From assembly GCA_035606335.1 (NCBI GenBank), contig DATNFP010000024.1:1-24682 (forward strand): a DNA stretch of 24,682 nucleotides. The letters run 5' to 3'. A program made the position numbers and the translations under genes. Origin of the DNA: DATNFP01 sp035606335. GTDB taxonomy: Bacteria; Bacteroidota; Bacteroidia; Chitinophagales; Chitinophagaceae. The notes beneath the pieces are model-generated. The model worked only from the letters and a program-made list of their open reading frames with translations. It did not search any database and was not told where the DNA came from. Positions 1 to 8,186 of this stretch are shown here, in pieces. Numbering within the stretch: the first letter of the stretch is position 1; each line of letters starts with the position of its first letter.

Positions 1-683
1 TAGGTTGACCCCATTGTCGCGCGGTCTATTGTCGTATTGGCACCTATTTCCACGTCATCCTCTATCACAACATTGCCAATTTGTGGCACTTTCTTATACG
101 AGCCATCCTTTTGAGGGGCAAAGCCAAAACCATCACTGCCGATCACTGTTCCGGAATGAATAACAACATTTTTCCCCAGCTCGCAATCATTATAGATCTT
201 TACGCCGGCAAATACTGTAGCGTTTTCTTTTATTACAACATTATCACCGATATAGCAGCCAGGATATATTTTTACTCCATCTTCAACTATTGCATTTTCA
301 CCGATATAGGTAAATGCCCCAACATATATATTTTTACCCAGCGAAGCTGATTGGGAAATAAAAGAAGGGTCTTCAATACCTACTTTACCGCTACTTGCAG
401 CAATCTCATTATATTTTTCTAATAAGAAGGCAAAGCCGCTATAGGCATCTTTTACACGTATTAAAGTTGGCTGTATGTTTTGAGTTATCTGCAGGGATTC
501 ATTAACTATTATGATGGATGCTTTACTGTTATACAGGTATTCTTCGTACTTAGGATTGGCAATAAAACTTAATGAGCCTTCATTAGCTTCTTCTATTTTA
601 GCTACTTGGTTCACTTTGGCATCTGGGTTGCCCTCTATCTTCCCTTTTATTAGCGTAGCTATCTGTAAGGCGGTAAATTGCAT
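1..683 (-). CDS. lpxD: UDP-3-O-acylglucosamine N-acyltransferase LpxD, C-terminus beyond window
   Basis: Adds the N-linked 3-hydroxyacyl chain to UDP-3-O-acyl-glucosamine in the third step of lipid A synthesis, in the cytoplasm. About 227 residues are visible from the ATG at 683. The first ~100 residues match the LpxD uridine-binding domain (start MQFTALQIATLIKG, later SLSFIANPKYEEYLYNSKAS). From about residue 120 there are left-handed beta-helix hexapeptide repeats (IYVGAFTYIG, VKIYPGCYIGDNVVI), then GTVIGSDGFGFAP and the family motif TTIDRAT close to the edge. The catalytic histidine lies later in the family and is outside the window. It follows the HD phosphohydrolase gene on the same strand after 75 bases, an order I associate with Bacteroidota lpx operons (lpxC/fabZ would be expected next, off the window). 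The family assignment is firm; the gene is cut by the window edge and is not evidently broken. Confidence 0.95.
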   Translation of the reverse strand, partial: MQFTALQIATLIKGKIEGNPDAKVNQVAKIEEANEGSLSFIANPKYEEYLYNSKASIIIVNESLQITQNIQPTLIRVKDAYSGFAFLLEKYNEIAASSGKVGIEDPSFISQSASLGKNIYVGAFTYIGENAIVEDGVKIYPGCYIGDNVVIKENATVFAGVKIYNDCELGKNVVIHSGTVIGSDGFGFAPQKDGSYKKVPQIGNVVIEDDVEIGANTTIDRATMGST

Positions 684-758
684 GAATGTGTAAAATTACA
701 ATATCTTAATTGAGATTCCGTTTCCCGGGCAAAGTTTTAGTTATGTTATTAATGATCT

Positions 759-1979
759 TCAGGATTGGATATAGCAAATGTAGTTTTTATGTACGGGTCG
801 GGCAAGAGCTTGGTTAACTAATGAATCATCAATTTCTGAAATGTTCTTAACCGATCCGTCTTTCATTGCTATATTTATCCGCTCATCGTTTATATTATAG
901 GAACTATTCGATGTTGTTCCTGTAAATACAAAATAATGCAGATCTTCCTCATTAATACTTAATAATGACTTCGCCTTATCCCTTTTCTCCCCCAAAATGC
1001 TTGCCAAAGATTGCGAACTCAAAATAACTTTGTAAAGTTTGCGCAAAATCATCATTTTACATAATAAAGAAAGTATTTTATCGTCATGCGATTGCCATAC
1101 TTTTATAGATGCTAATACATCATAATCGTCTAATTCACAGAATCTTATTAAATGTTCTGGGTTTGATTCAAAATCAGATTCTCCTATATTTTCATAAAGA
1201 AAATATGTTAACGCAGGAGTGGCAAATAAATTAACCCCCTTTCCGGCAAGTTCTTTGGCTCGTTTTATAATATTTATTAATAAGTGTTCCGCGCCAAGCA
1301 CTGTTTTATGCAGATATACCTGCCAATACATTAACCTGCGGGCGATGATAAATTTTTCTATAGATTGTACGCCTTTTTCTTCTACCATCAGCTCATTATT
1401 TCGCACAGTAAGCATCTGCAGTATTCGGTCATAACCTATTACACCTTCGGATACGCCGGTATAAAAGCTGTCCCTGTTCAGATAATCCATCCTGTCCACA
1501 TCAAGCTGGCTGGAAACTAACTGATGCAGGTACCCTCTTGAATGTGAATAATCAAATATCTGGATGGCTTTTTCAAGCATTCCATCAAATTCTGTATTTA
1601 GCCTTTTCATGATAATGTGTGATACTTTTTCATGAGAAAGCCCATCTATTAACAAATACTCCAATGCATGTGAAAAAGGTCCATGGCCTATATCGTGTAA
1701 TAATGAAGCTATGCGGGCAGCAGTATATTCGTCCTTAGATACATCAATATCTTTTGTCTTAAGCTCATCGAGAGCCTTGCCCATTAAATGGCAGGCCCCA
1801 AGGGAATGGTGAAAACGGGTATGCATAGCTCCGGGATATACCAGGTATGCCAATCCCATTTGCCTTATGCCACGTAGCCGTTGAAACCATGGATGTTCTA
1901 TGATTTTCATGATCTCGGTCTCCGGAAACTTTAAAAAGCCGTAAACAGGATCATTAATAATTTTTCCTTTGATGTTCAT
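759..1979 (-). CDS. HD-superfamily phosphohydrolase (COG1078/SAMHD1-like)
   Basis: This 406-residue protein belongs to the HD metal-dependent phosphohydrolases of the dNTPase/SAMHD1-like group. Visible motifs are RFHHSLG (55-61, first metal His), LLHDIGHGPFSH (93-104, the HD pair) and LDVDRMDYL (159-167, last metal Asp), in the order and spacing of the family. IEHPWFQRLRGIRQMGL (27-43) and YPGAMHTRF are typical of this group's N-terminus. The product is expected to be a soluble cytoplasmic nucleotide or phosphate-ester hydrolase; the true substrate cannot be read from the sequence, so I avoid naming it dGTPase. It sits 11 bases after the penicillin-binding protein gene and 75 bases before lpxD on the same strand, so it is probably co-transcribed with envelope genes. 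Start is the ATG at 1979. Confidence 0.9.
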   Translation of the reverse strand: MNIKGKIINDPVYGFLKFPETEIMKIIEHPWFQRLRGIRQMGLAYLVYPGAMHTRFHHSLGACHLMGKALDELKTKDIDVSKDEYTAARIASLLHDIGHGPFSHALEYLLIDGLSHEKVSHIIMKRLNTEFDGMLEKAIQIFDYSHSRGYLHQLVSSQLDVDRMDYLNRDSFYTGVSEGVIGYDRILQMLTVRNNELMVEEKGVQSIEKFIIARRLMYWQVYLHKTVLGAEHLLINIIKRAKELAGKGVNLFATPALTYFLYENIGESDFESNPEHLIRFCELDDYDVLASIKVWQSHDDKILSLLCKMMILRKLYKVILSSQSLASILGEKRDKAKSLLSINEEDLHYFVFTGTTSNSSYNINDERINIAMKDGSVKNISEIDDSLVNQALARPVHKNYICYIQS

Positions 1980-1990
1980 TAAGAAAATCT

Positions 1991-4261
1991 TTATGGCGCC
2001 CAGTCTTCTGGTACCTCTTCCCTTACCTCAGAGTCGTTTTTAGATCCGTTGCCTGTATTATATGTAGAACTACGCTGTAAGCTGGTTGGATCGTATACAT
2101 CACAATCATTAAAACCATCCGGTTGTTTAAAGGTTGCATTGGGATCTATATTAAGCGACTTGTCTGCGTATACCTTTTTAATGAACAAGGCCCATATTGG
2201 CAGTGCAGCTGCTGAACCTTGTCCTAACGCTTCACTTCTGAAACGGAATTCTCTGTCATCGCATCCTACCCATGCTCCAGCTAATAATTGCGGAGTATAA
2301 CCAATAAACCACGCATCTGCCTGGTTGTTGGTAGTACCTGTTTTTCCCGCAACGTCGCTTTTTATATTATATCTATATCGCATTCTTTTTCCCGTCCCAA
2401 AATCAACTACACCTCGCATCAGCTCTATCATTTTAAATGCAGTATTCACATTGATGATCTCCTTTTGCACTGGTGCGAAATTTTTCAACAGCATACCATT
2501 TTTGTCCTCTATTTTAGTAATGTAGAACGGTTGAGTATTAATGCCTCCGTTAGGGAACATACTATATGCACAAAGCATTTCATAAAGTGAAATATCGGAG
2601 ACGCCGAGGCCTACCGATGGATATTTTACAAGATCGCTGGTAATACCACATTTATGAGCAAAATCAACAAATGCGTTGATACCTACTTGTTTTAAAACGT
2701 ATAGTGCAGCATTATTCAGAGAGAGAGCTAAAGCAGTTTTCATTGTTACGTCTCCATATTTTGAACCACCGGCATCATAAACTTCCGGATGCATACCCGG
2801 AAAGGTTTGCGGTGCTGTTGATAACATACCACACGGTGAAAAGCCATTATCAACTGCAAGGCAATATAATATCGGTTTGATAGTAGAGCCTACCTGCCGT
2901 TTGGTATTAATATTTACGTGGTCATACTGAAAAAATGTATGATCTATTCCTCCAACCCAGGCTTTTACTTCGCCGGTAAACGGATCCATTGCCATAAACC
3001 CGGACTGCAGAAATACCTTCATATATTTTATTGAGTCCAGTGGGCTCATAATGGTATCTTTTGAACGGGTATTATTCCATGCAAAAACTTTCATTCTGAT
3101 AGGCTTCTTGAATTCTCGCATGATCTCGTCATCCGTCATGTTCTGGTCTTTATAAGACTGGTACCTGTCCGATGCTTTCATACTATTTATCAGTATATCA
3201 TGAATTTCTTTTTGCTTCCAGATGCTACCATCTTTATAACCTGATTGTGCAAGAAATATTTTTTGGATTTCGCTCATATGCTCAGCAACTGCTTCCTCTG
3301 CATATTGTTGCATGCGCACATCCAGCGTAGTATATATTTTTAGGCCGTCCTTATATATGTCATAGTTAGTACCGTCTGGTTTCTTTAGTGTCTTGCAAAT
3401 ATCTTTTACCCGTAGTTCTACCACCTGGCGGAAATAGGGCGCAATTCCTTCATGATAATCTATTTTGTGATAATCCAGCACTATAGGCTTTTGCATCAGC
3501 TTTTCTGCATCATCGTCAGATATGTAACCATATTTTGCCATCTGGTCCAATACCACATTTCTTCTGTCAAGTGCTTTATCAGGGTGGCGGCGGGGATTGT
3601 ATAGTGTATTCCCTTTAAGCATTCCTATCAGCATTGCTGCCTGGTCTATTGAAAGCTTATCTGGTGTTACATTATAAAACGTCAATGATGCATTACGGAT
3701 GCCATACACATTATCACTGAAAGGAACAGTATTAAGGTATAAAGTCAGAATTTCATTTTTTGTAAGATTGCGCTCCAGCTTCACTGCCATTACCCATTCC
3801 TTTAATTTGATAAAAGGCATCGTAAAAATATTTTGATTTTTACGGGGGAACAGGTTTTTAGCTAACTGTTGAGTGATAGTAGAGGAGCCACGTTTGCTGC
3901 CCTTTATCATATATAAGGGTATGGCGATAGTGCCAATTGGGTCAATACCTGAATGTTCATAAAAGCGAGCATCCTCAGTAGCCAAAAGCGCATTGATTAC
4001 ATTGGGGGATATATCCTCGTACTTGCTATTAGAACGATCTTGCACATAGTAACGGCCTATAACAGTGCCATCGGAAGAATATACTTCAGAAGATAGTGCA
4101 CTACTTGGATTTTCAAGTTCATTCATGGATGGCATATAGCCAAGTAACCCGAAATTGATTAGCAGAATCAATAATGTAAAAGCAAGTACTCCTATTATAA
4201 AGATCCTCCATAAAATGCGTACAGAACGTTTGCTATTATTATGTTGGTTTTGTTTTTTCAA
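1991..4261 (-). CDS. mrcA: Penicillin-binding protein 1A (class A, transglycosylase/transpeptidase)
   Basis: Bifunctional peptidoglycan synthase of 756 residues: glycan polymerisation plus peptide cross-linking on the periplasmic face of the inner membrane. A cytoplasmic basic tail and one membrane segment (about 17-41) are followed by the GT51 domain: ATEDARFYEHSGID with catalytic Glu96, GSSTITQQLAKNLF (125-138) and KLERNLTKNEILTLYLN (161-177). The transpeptidase domain holds STIK (459-462, nucleophile Ser459), SLN (514-516) and KTG (640-642). All catalytic motifs are intact and the length is normal. The likely start codon is TTG at 4261; no in-frame ATG lies close upstream and the next Met (43) would remove the membrane anchor. 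It follows the transglutaminase-like gene after 53 bases and precedes the HD gene by 11. The tail after ~720 is polar and low in complexity. Confidence 0.95.
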   Translation of the reverse strand: MKKQNQHNNSKRSVRILWRIFIIGVLAFTLLILLINFGLLGYMPSMNELENPSSALSSEVYSSDGTVIGRYYVQDRSNSKYEDISPNVINALLATEDARFYEHSGIDPIGTIAIPLYMIKGSKRGSSTITQQLAKNLFPRKNQNIFTMPFIKLKEWVMAVKLERNLTKNEILTLYLNTVPFSDNVYGIRNASLTFYNVTPDKLSIDQAAMLIGMLKGNTLYNPRRHPDKALDRRNVVLDQMAKYGYISDDDAEKLMQKPIVLDYHKIDYHEGIAPYFRQVVELRVKDICKTLKKPDGTNYDIYKDGLKIYTTLDVRMQQYAEEAVAEHMSEIQKIFLAQSGYKDGSIWKQKEIHDILINSMKASDRYQSYKDQNMTDDEIMREFKKPIRMKVFAWNNTRSKDTIMSPLDSIKYMKVFLQSGFMAMDPFTGEVKAWVGGIDHTFFQYDHVNINTKRQVGSTIKPILYCLAVDNGFSPCGMLSTAPQTFPGMHPEVYDAGGSKYGDVTMKTALALSLNNAALYVLKQVGINAFVDFAHKCGITSDLVKYPSVGLGVSDISLYEMLCAYSMFPNGGINTQPFYITKIEDKNGMLLKNFAPVQKEIINVNTAFKMIELMRGVVDFGTGKRMRYRYNIKSDVAGKTGTTNNQADAWFIGYTPQLLAGAWVGCDDREFRFRSEALGQGSAAALPIWALFIKKVYADKSLNIDPNATFKQPDGFNDCDVYDPTSLQRSSTYNTGNGSKNDSEVREEVPEDWAP

Positions 4262-4314
4262 TGTTTTATTGGTTGTAAGAGGTTTTTCTCTAATTCAAAA
4301 ATCCGGCATCAAAC

Positions 4315-6930
4315 TTACATTTCTTTTTCGTCTTCAGGCATTACAAAAAAGCTAACGCTTTGTATAGGATTTAAAAATGCAAAGAAACGTTTATTAAATT
4401 TAATTTTTTTGCGAAGTGTATTAAGGAAGGGTTTCAGGAAATTATCAACATTTTGTTGCTCTGTTGTAGTTAATGGCTGCTTTGCATATTTCTGTTTTAG
4501 ATAAATATTCATAAAGCTTGCAAACGAAGTTCCAAATGTCGGATCTACTACTTCGCGCGCGTACTGCATAGGTGTTTTTGCACCCCGTATTATGTTTAGC
4601 TGATGTAGGTAAAAAGAAGCTGTCCTGTATGCCCAGTAAGATTTATTATTGCTGGCTTTAGCTTTGTTATGACGTATAATAAAATAGCTCATTATAAGGC
4701 CCGGTAGTAGTAGTAATAAAATGATTATTGCTCCTACTATAGCAACTGTAGTCCAAAGCAGTTTTTGTATAGAAATATCTTTCTCCAGTTTTACTATCTG
4801 GTGTTTTTCTTTTAGCTGGGCTGCATTATTAGGTTTAAGATATACTTCATCTATCGGGGCTGGATTGGGGAATCTGTTTATTATAGATGTGCCACTTTCT
4901 TCTTTTGATGGCTCCAGTTTTTTTAATGCTTCAGCATATGATACGACGGTTGCTTCTTCACCTTTTCGCATGGTTGCTAATGGTACCTCAATACTATCTC
5001 TGCGAATAGTAGCAATTTTTAGATCCATGCTTACCGATACCGGGCTTGGCAGCTTGTATTCTTTGTCATGAAATACCATATGTTGTGTTCTCAGTACCAT
5101 TACTTTTTTCATGGTATCTATATTTTCCACAATGCCATCTGCTGCAAGCCATGCCTGTGGTGGTTGCATTGGCGGTGTGCCATCTGGCTTTGGGCTTTCT
5201 CGTGCATCCGAGTTGCCTACTGTAGTATCAAAATCCATCCATCCGAGGCCTGGGAAATATACCTGAACCCATGCGTGTGCCTGGTCTGCATAATACCAAT
5301 ACCATCCCTTGTTTTTATCACTTCTGTCCACTGTAAGAAATCCAACAGCTATCCTGGATGGTATGCCCAACGCCCGCAACATGAACAAAGTAGCGCCTGC
5401 GTAATAAGCACAATATCCTTTATGGTTTTCAAACAGGAAATACATTAGTTTCGAAGCGCTGGGTATATCCGGCACGCCGGGATTATCTGTGTACTTATAT
5501 AGAGGGTCACCGTTTTCATCTTTGGAAAGAAAATAATCCCTTATAGCTATTACTTTATCTACAGGTGTTTTTGCATTTGCTGTTACTTTATGCGCCAGGT
5601 CTGATATTTCTTTGAACTTCGCATCGCTCGGCATAAATGTATAATACTTCATAAAGCGGGCATCTACGCCATCATAACTCGTTACATTACGTAATACAGC
5701 AAATCTTTGTTCCTGGAATTTTCTTATCTGGGGGTCCGGCGCATTATAAACAAAATAGGCACTGTTTAACAGCGAAACGTAACTTTTAGCACGGAAAGCA
5801 GTTTTGAATTCTTCCCTGAAATCTTTTTCTACAGTAACTGGCTGAACAAAAAAGCCAATATTGGGTGCCAGGTAGGTAGTAGGTGACAACTGTTTGCTAT
5901 ATATCTCTACATCTACTGTCGTTCTGTATTTGTCCGATAAACTATTTCTAATTACCGATGAGTCGGTTTTTGTAAAGAACAGAGGTAGGCGGGAAGGATC
6001 AGGTTCAAATAAATCATTATCAGGTATTGTGGAATCGCGTCTGAAAATTTCTTCTGCAGTATCAAATTTGGTGTAGTAAAATGCTGTCAGGTAAAGAGGA
6101 TTGGGTACTTCTGTACCTGGGAAGAAATTATCAATATGCGCGCAAAACAAAAGTTCGTTGCTCCTGCCGAGACTGCCACTTAATTTTGAATAATCATTTA
6201 GATCAAAAGTATTGTCCTTATTTTTTTTCAGCATGCTGTTCTGGCCATTTTGGTGGCCTCCGCCATAGTTAGCAACAGTATCTTTTATTGTTGCTTCCAT
6301 CAGATACACAACTCCGCCTAATAATAGCACAGCCAGTACTCCGAAAAGAATAAGTCTTCTTGACAGGAACCACCAGAATTTTTGCGATTTATCTTTATAG
6401 TTATATATCTGTTCTGCCGTAAAAATGATATATACTGCATAAAGCAGGGCAGGAGCAAATGCTTGCATCAACCCATAAACTGAAGTGATATTTGCTTTTG
6501 CTATTAATGAAATACAAGCGCATAATAAAGCAGCAGATATCGCGACGGACCAGTAGCGTAAGCGAACAAACCCCCAGCCAATAAGCCAACCGGCCGTGAA
6601 AAGGATGGCAAATACGAGAAACTGGACTGAAATAAAAAACGCATCAAACTCCCCAATGGCAAAACGATCGAGTCCTTTATAGAAGATATATAGTATAGCT
6701 ATTAATAAAATAAATGTCGGTAGGAAACGGAAACGGAAAGCATAAAAAATTGCGGCTGCAATCATTCCTGCAGACAAATAAAGAGTTTGCTGAAAAGCCT
6801 GATCTCGTAGTATCGAAAAATACTGATTGGCATTCCAAAGTAAAAAGTAACCCACCAAAGCGGTAGGCAGTATTAAAAAAATAAGTTTAGCCAGGAGTTC
6901 ATTTACGGGAGTGGCACGCTGTATATTCAT
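4315..6930 (-). CDS. Membrane transglutaminase-like protein (TgpA-type architecture)
   Basis: 871-residue integral membrane protein with a papain-like transglutaminase core. About seven hydrophobic segments fill the first ~207 residues (roughly 11-29, 46-60, 62-78, 93-118, 121-138, 148-168, 190-207). A long extracytoplasmic part follows, with the transglutaminase core at about 450-570: GYCAYYAGATLFMLRALGIP with Cys507, DQAHAWVQVYFPG with His552, and GWMDFDTTVGN with Asp568, which is the complete Cys-His-Asp triad. A further membrane segment at ~722-747 leads to a cytoplasmic tail with KTPMQYAREV. The order resembles TgpA of Pseudomonas, an essential protein linked to envelope integrity whose exact reaction I do not know. 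Heading a run with PBP1A suggests a periplasmic peptide or peptidoglycan-related role (inference). ATG at 6930 with a short leader. Confidence 0.85.
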   Translation of the reverse strand: MNIQRATPVNELLAKLIFLILPTALVGYFLLWNANQYFSILRDQAFQQTLYLSAGMIAAAIFYAFRFRFLPTFILLIAILYIFYKGLDRFAIGEFDAFFISVQFLVFAILFTAGWLIGWGFVRLRYWSVAISAALLCACISLIAKANITSVYGLMQAFAPALLYAVYIIFTAEQIYNYKDKSQKFWWFLSRRLILFGVLAVLLLGGVVYLMEATIKDTVANYGGGHQNGQNSMLKKNKDNTFDLNDYSKLSGSLGRSNELLFCAHIDNFFPGTEVPNPLYLTAFYYTKFDTAEEIFRRDSTIPDNDLFEPDPSRLPLFFTKTDSSVIRNSLSDKYRTTVDVEIYSKQLSPTTYLAPNIGFFVQPVTVEKDFREEFKTAFRAKSYVSLLNSAYFVYNAPDPQIRKFQEQRFAVLRNVTSYDGVDARFMKYYTFMPSDAKFKEISDLAHKVTANAKTPVDKVIAIRDYFLSKDENGDPLYKYTDNPGVPDIPSASKLMYFLFENHKGYCAYYAGATLFMLRALGIPSRIAVGFLTVDRSDKNKGWYWYYADQAHAWVQVYFPGLGWMDFDTTVGNSDARESPKPDGTPPMQPPQAWLAADGIVENIDTMKKVMVLRTQHMVFHDKEYKLPSPVSVSMDLKIATIRRDSIEVPLATMRKGEEATVVSYAEALKKLEPSKEESGTSIINRFPNPAPIDEVYLKPNNAAQLKEKHQIVKLEKDISIQKLLWTTVAIVGAIIILLLLLPGLIMSYFIIRHNKAKASNNKSYWAYRTASFYLHQLNIIRGAKTPMQYAREVVDPTFGTSFASFMNIYLKQKYAKQPLTTTEQQNVDNFLKPFLNTLRKKIKFNKRFFAFLNPIQSVSFFVMPEDEKEM

Positions 6931-6945
6931 AATTTATACTCCTTT

Positions 6946-6953
6946 CAAATGTA
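6946..6953 (-). promoter_or_regulatory. Bacteroidota-type -7 element before the transglutaminase/PBP1A run
   Basis: On the minus strand these bases read TACATTTG, an exact match to TAnnTTTG. The element lies 15 bases before the ATG at 6930, so transcription would start within about ten bases of the start codon. No convincing TTG -33 element is seen at the right distance. Confidence 0.4.
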
Positions 6954-7115
6954 AACATTTCGCGACACACCTTAGGACGAAAGCCTGCAATTATCTCCTA
7001 AATATTTCTAAAAGTTCATGGATCGTAAATCACAGCATCAGGGTTTATACATATAAATCATAATTTTTTTTCTAAATCTTTAGTTAACATAGGTCTTTGA
7101 TTATTAAGGAAATAT

Positions 7116-7123
7116 TACCTTTA
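7116..7123 (+). promoter_or_regulatory. Possible -7 element for the 3-hydroxyacyl-CoA dehydrogenase gene
   Basis: TACCTTTA differs from TAnnTTTG only at the last base. A TTG at 7097-7099 lies 16 bases upstream, slightly short for the -33/-7 spacing. Transcription would begin near 7130, about 19 bases before the ATG at 7149. Confidence 0.35.
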
Positions 7124-7148
7124 GCACGTTTTAAAAATATTTATTTAA

Positions 7149-8132
7149 ATGATACAAGAAAAACAAGGGCCGGTAACAATAGAAAATGCCGGCAAGGATA
7201 AAAACATGAGTAATGTGCTAAGTCAATTTAAAACAGTTGCCGTAATTGGTGCAGGTACTATGGGTAACGGTATCACACACGTATTTGCCCAGAATGGTTT
7301 TAATGTTCACATGATTGATGTTAACCAGGTTGCCTTGGATAAGGCTATTGCGAATATTGGCAAGAACATGGATCGCCAGATATCGAAAAATACCTTTACC
7401 GAAGACCAAAAGAAACAGGCATTAAGTCAAATTACTACCTATACGGATTTAGCACAAGCTGTAAAAAATGCAGATCTTGTTGTAGAAGCTGCTACAGAAA
7501 ATGCAGATCTTAAGATTAAAATATTTCAGGAAATTGACAAGCATTGTCCTGAGAATGCTATTCTTGCTACAAATACATCATCTATTTCCATTACAAGTAT
7601 AGCTTCTTATACAAAGCGTCCGGGTAAGGTAATAGGCATGCATTTTATGAATCCTGTACCAGTTATGAAATTGGTAGAGATCATCAATGGATATGCAACG
7701 GAACACGCAGTTACTGAAATAATATATCAGCTATCAGAATATCTCGGGAAAGTGCCTTGTGTTGTAAACGACTACCCTGGTTTTATCGCAAACAGGATCC
7801 TTATGCCGATGATAAATGAGGCAATCATTTCATTACAGGAAGGTGTTGCAGGAGTTCAGGAAATAGATACTATAATGAAATTAGGTATGGCGCATCCTAT
7901 GGGGCCTTTGCAATTAGCTGATTTTATCGGCCTGGATACTTGCCACTCTATACTAAATGTATTGTATACTGGTTTTGGCAACCCTAAATATGCACCTGCA
8001 ACATTGCTTGCCAATATGGTAAAAGCCGGCTTCCTGGGGGTAAAATCCGGAGAAGGGTTTTATAAATATACACCCGGCAGTAAAGAATTGATCGTGAGCG
8101 AACGTTTCAAAAATAAACAGTGGAAATTATAG
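7149..8132 (+). CDS. 3-hydroxybutyryl-CoA dehydrogenase family protein
   Basis: NAD(P)-dependent oxidation/reduction of short 3-hydroxyacyl-CoA, used in fatty acid or butyrate/PHB-type metabolism in the cytoplasm. The ORF has 327 residues. The Rossmann site is GAGTMG (34-39) with Asp57 at the end of the second strand; catalytic residues are Ser144 in NTSS, His165 in GMHFMNPVPVMK, Glu177, and Asn215 in GFIANRILMP. The C-terminal helical domain (about 212-310) shows AHPMGPLQLADFIGLD and ends near GEGFYKY. The family usually has 280-300 residues. Met20 (ATG at 7206), preceded by AAGGA seven bases upstream, may be the real start; the first 19 residues look disordered. Transcribed alone, divergent from the transglutaminase gene and ending at a shared hairpin. 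HbdH/FadB-like specificity cannot be separated by eye. Confidence 0.9.
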   Translation: MIQEKQGPVTIENAGKDKNMSNVLSQFKTVAVIGAGTMGNGITHVFAQNGFNVHMIDVNQVALDKAIANIGKNMDRQISKNTFTEDQKKQALSQITTYTDLAQAVKNADLVVEAATENADLKIKIFQEIDKHCPENAILATNTSSISITSIASYTKRPGKVIGMHFMNPVPVMKLVEIINGYATEHAVTEIIYQLSEYLGKVPCVVNDYPGFIANRILMPMINEAIISLQEGVAGVQEIDTIMKLGMAHPMGPLQLADFIGLDTCHSILNVLYTGFGNPKYAPATLLANMVKAGFLGVKSGEGFYKYTPGSKELIVSERFKNKQWKL

Positions 8133-8149
8133 CAGAATAAAATTGTTAA

Positions 8150-8186
8150 AAAACAAAAGCCACTATGTGAGTGGCTTTTGTTTTTT
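8150..8186. terminator. Bidirectional rho-independent terminator
   Basis: A perfect 15-bp stem (AAAACAAAAGCCACT at 8150-8164 pairing with 8170-8184) closes a 5-base loop ATGTG. A-tract and T-tract flank it, so it can end both the dehydrogenase gene coming from the left and the YpdA gene coming from the right. It abuts the ypdA stop codon at 8185-8187. Confidence 0.85.

Noticed and set aside
81..693. Two plus-strand frames across lpxD
   Set aside because: They are antisense shadows of the clear lpxD reading frame.
759..1979. dGTP triphosphohydrolase (dgt)
   Set aside because: HD motifs are shared by many nucleotide and phosphate hydrolases; nothing visible fixes dGTP as substrate.
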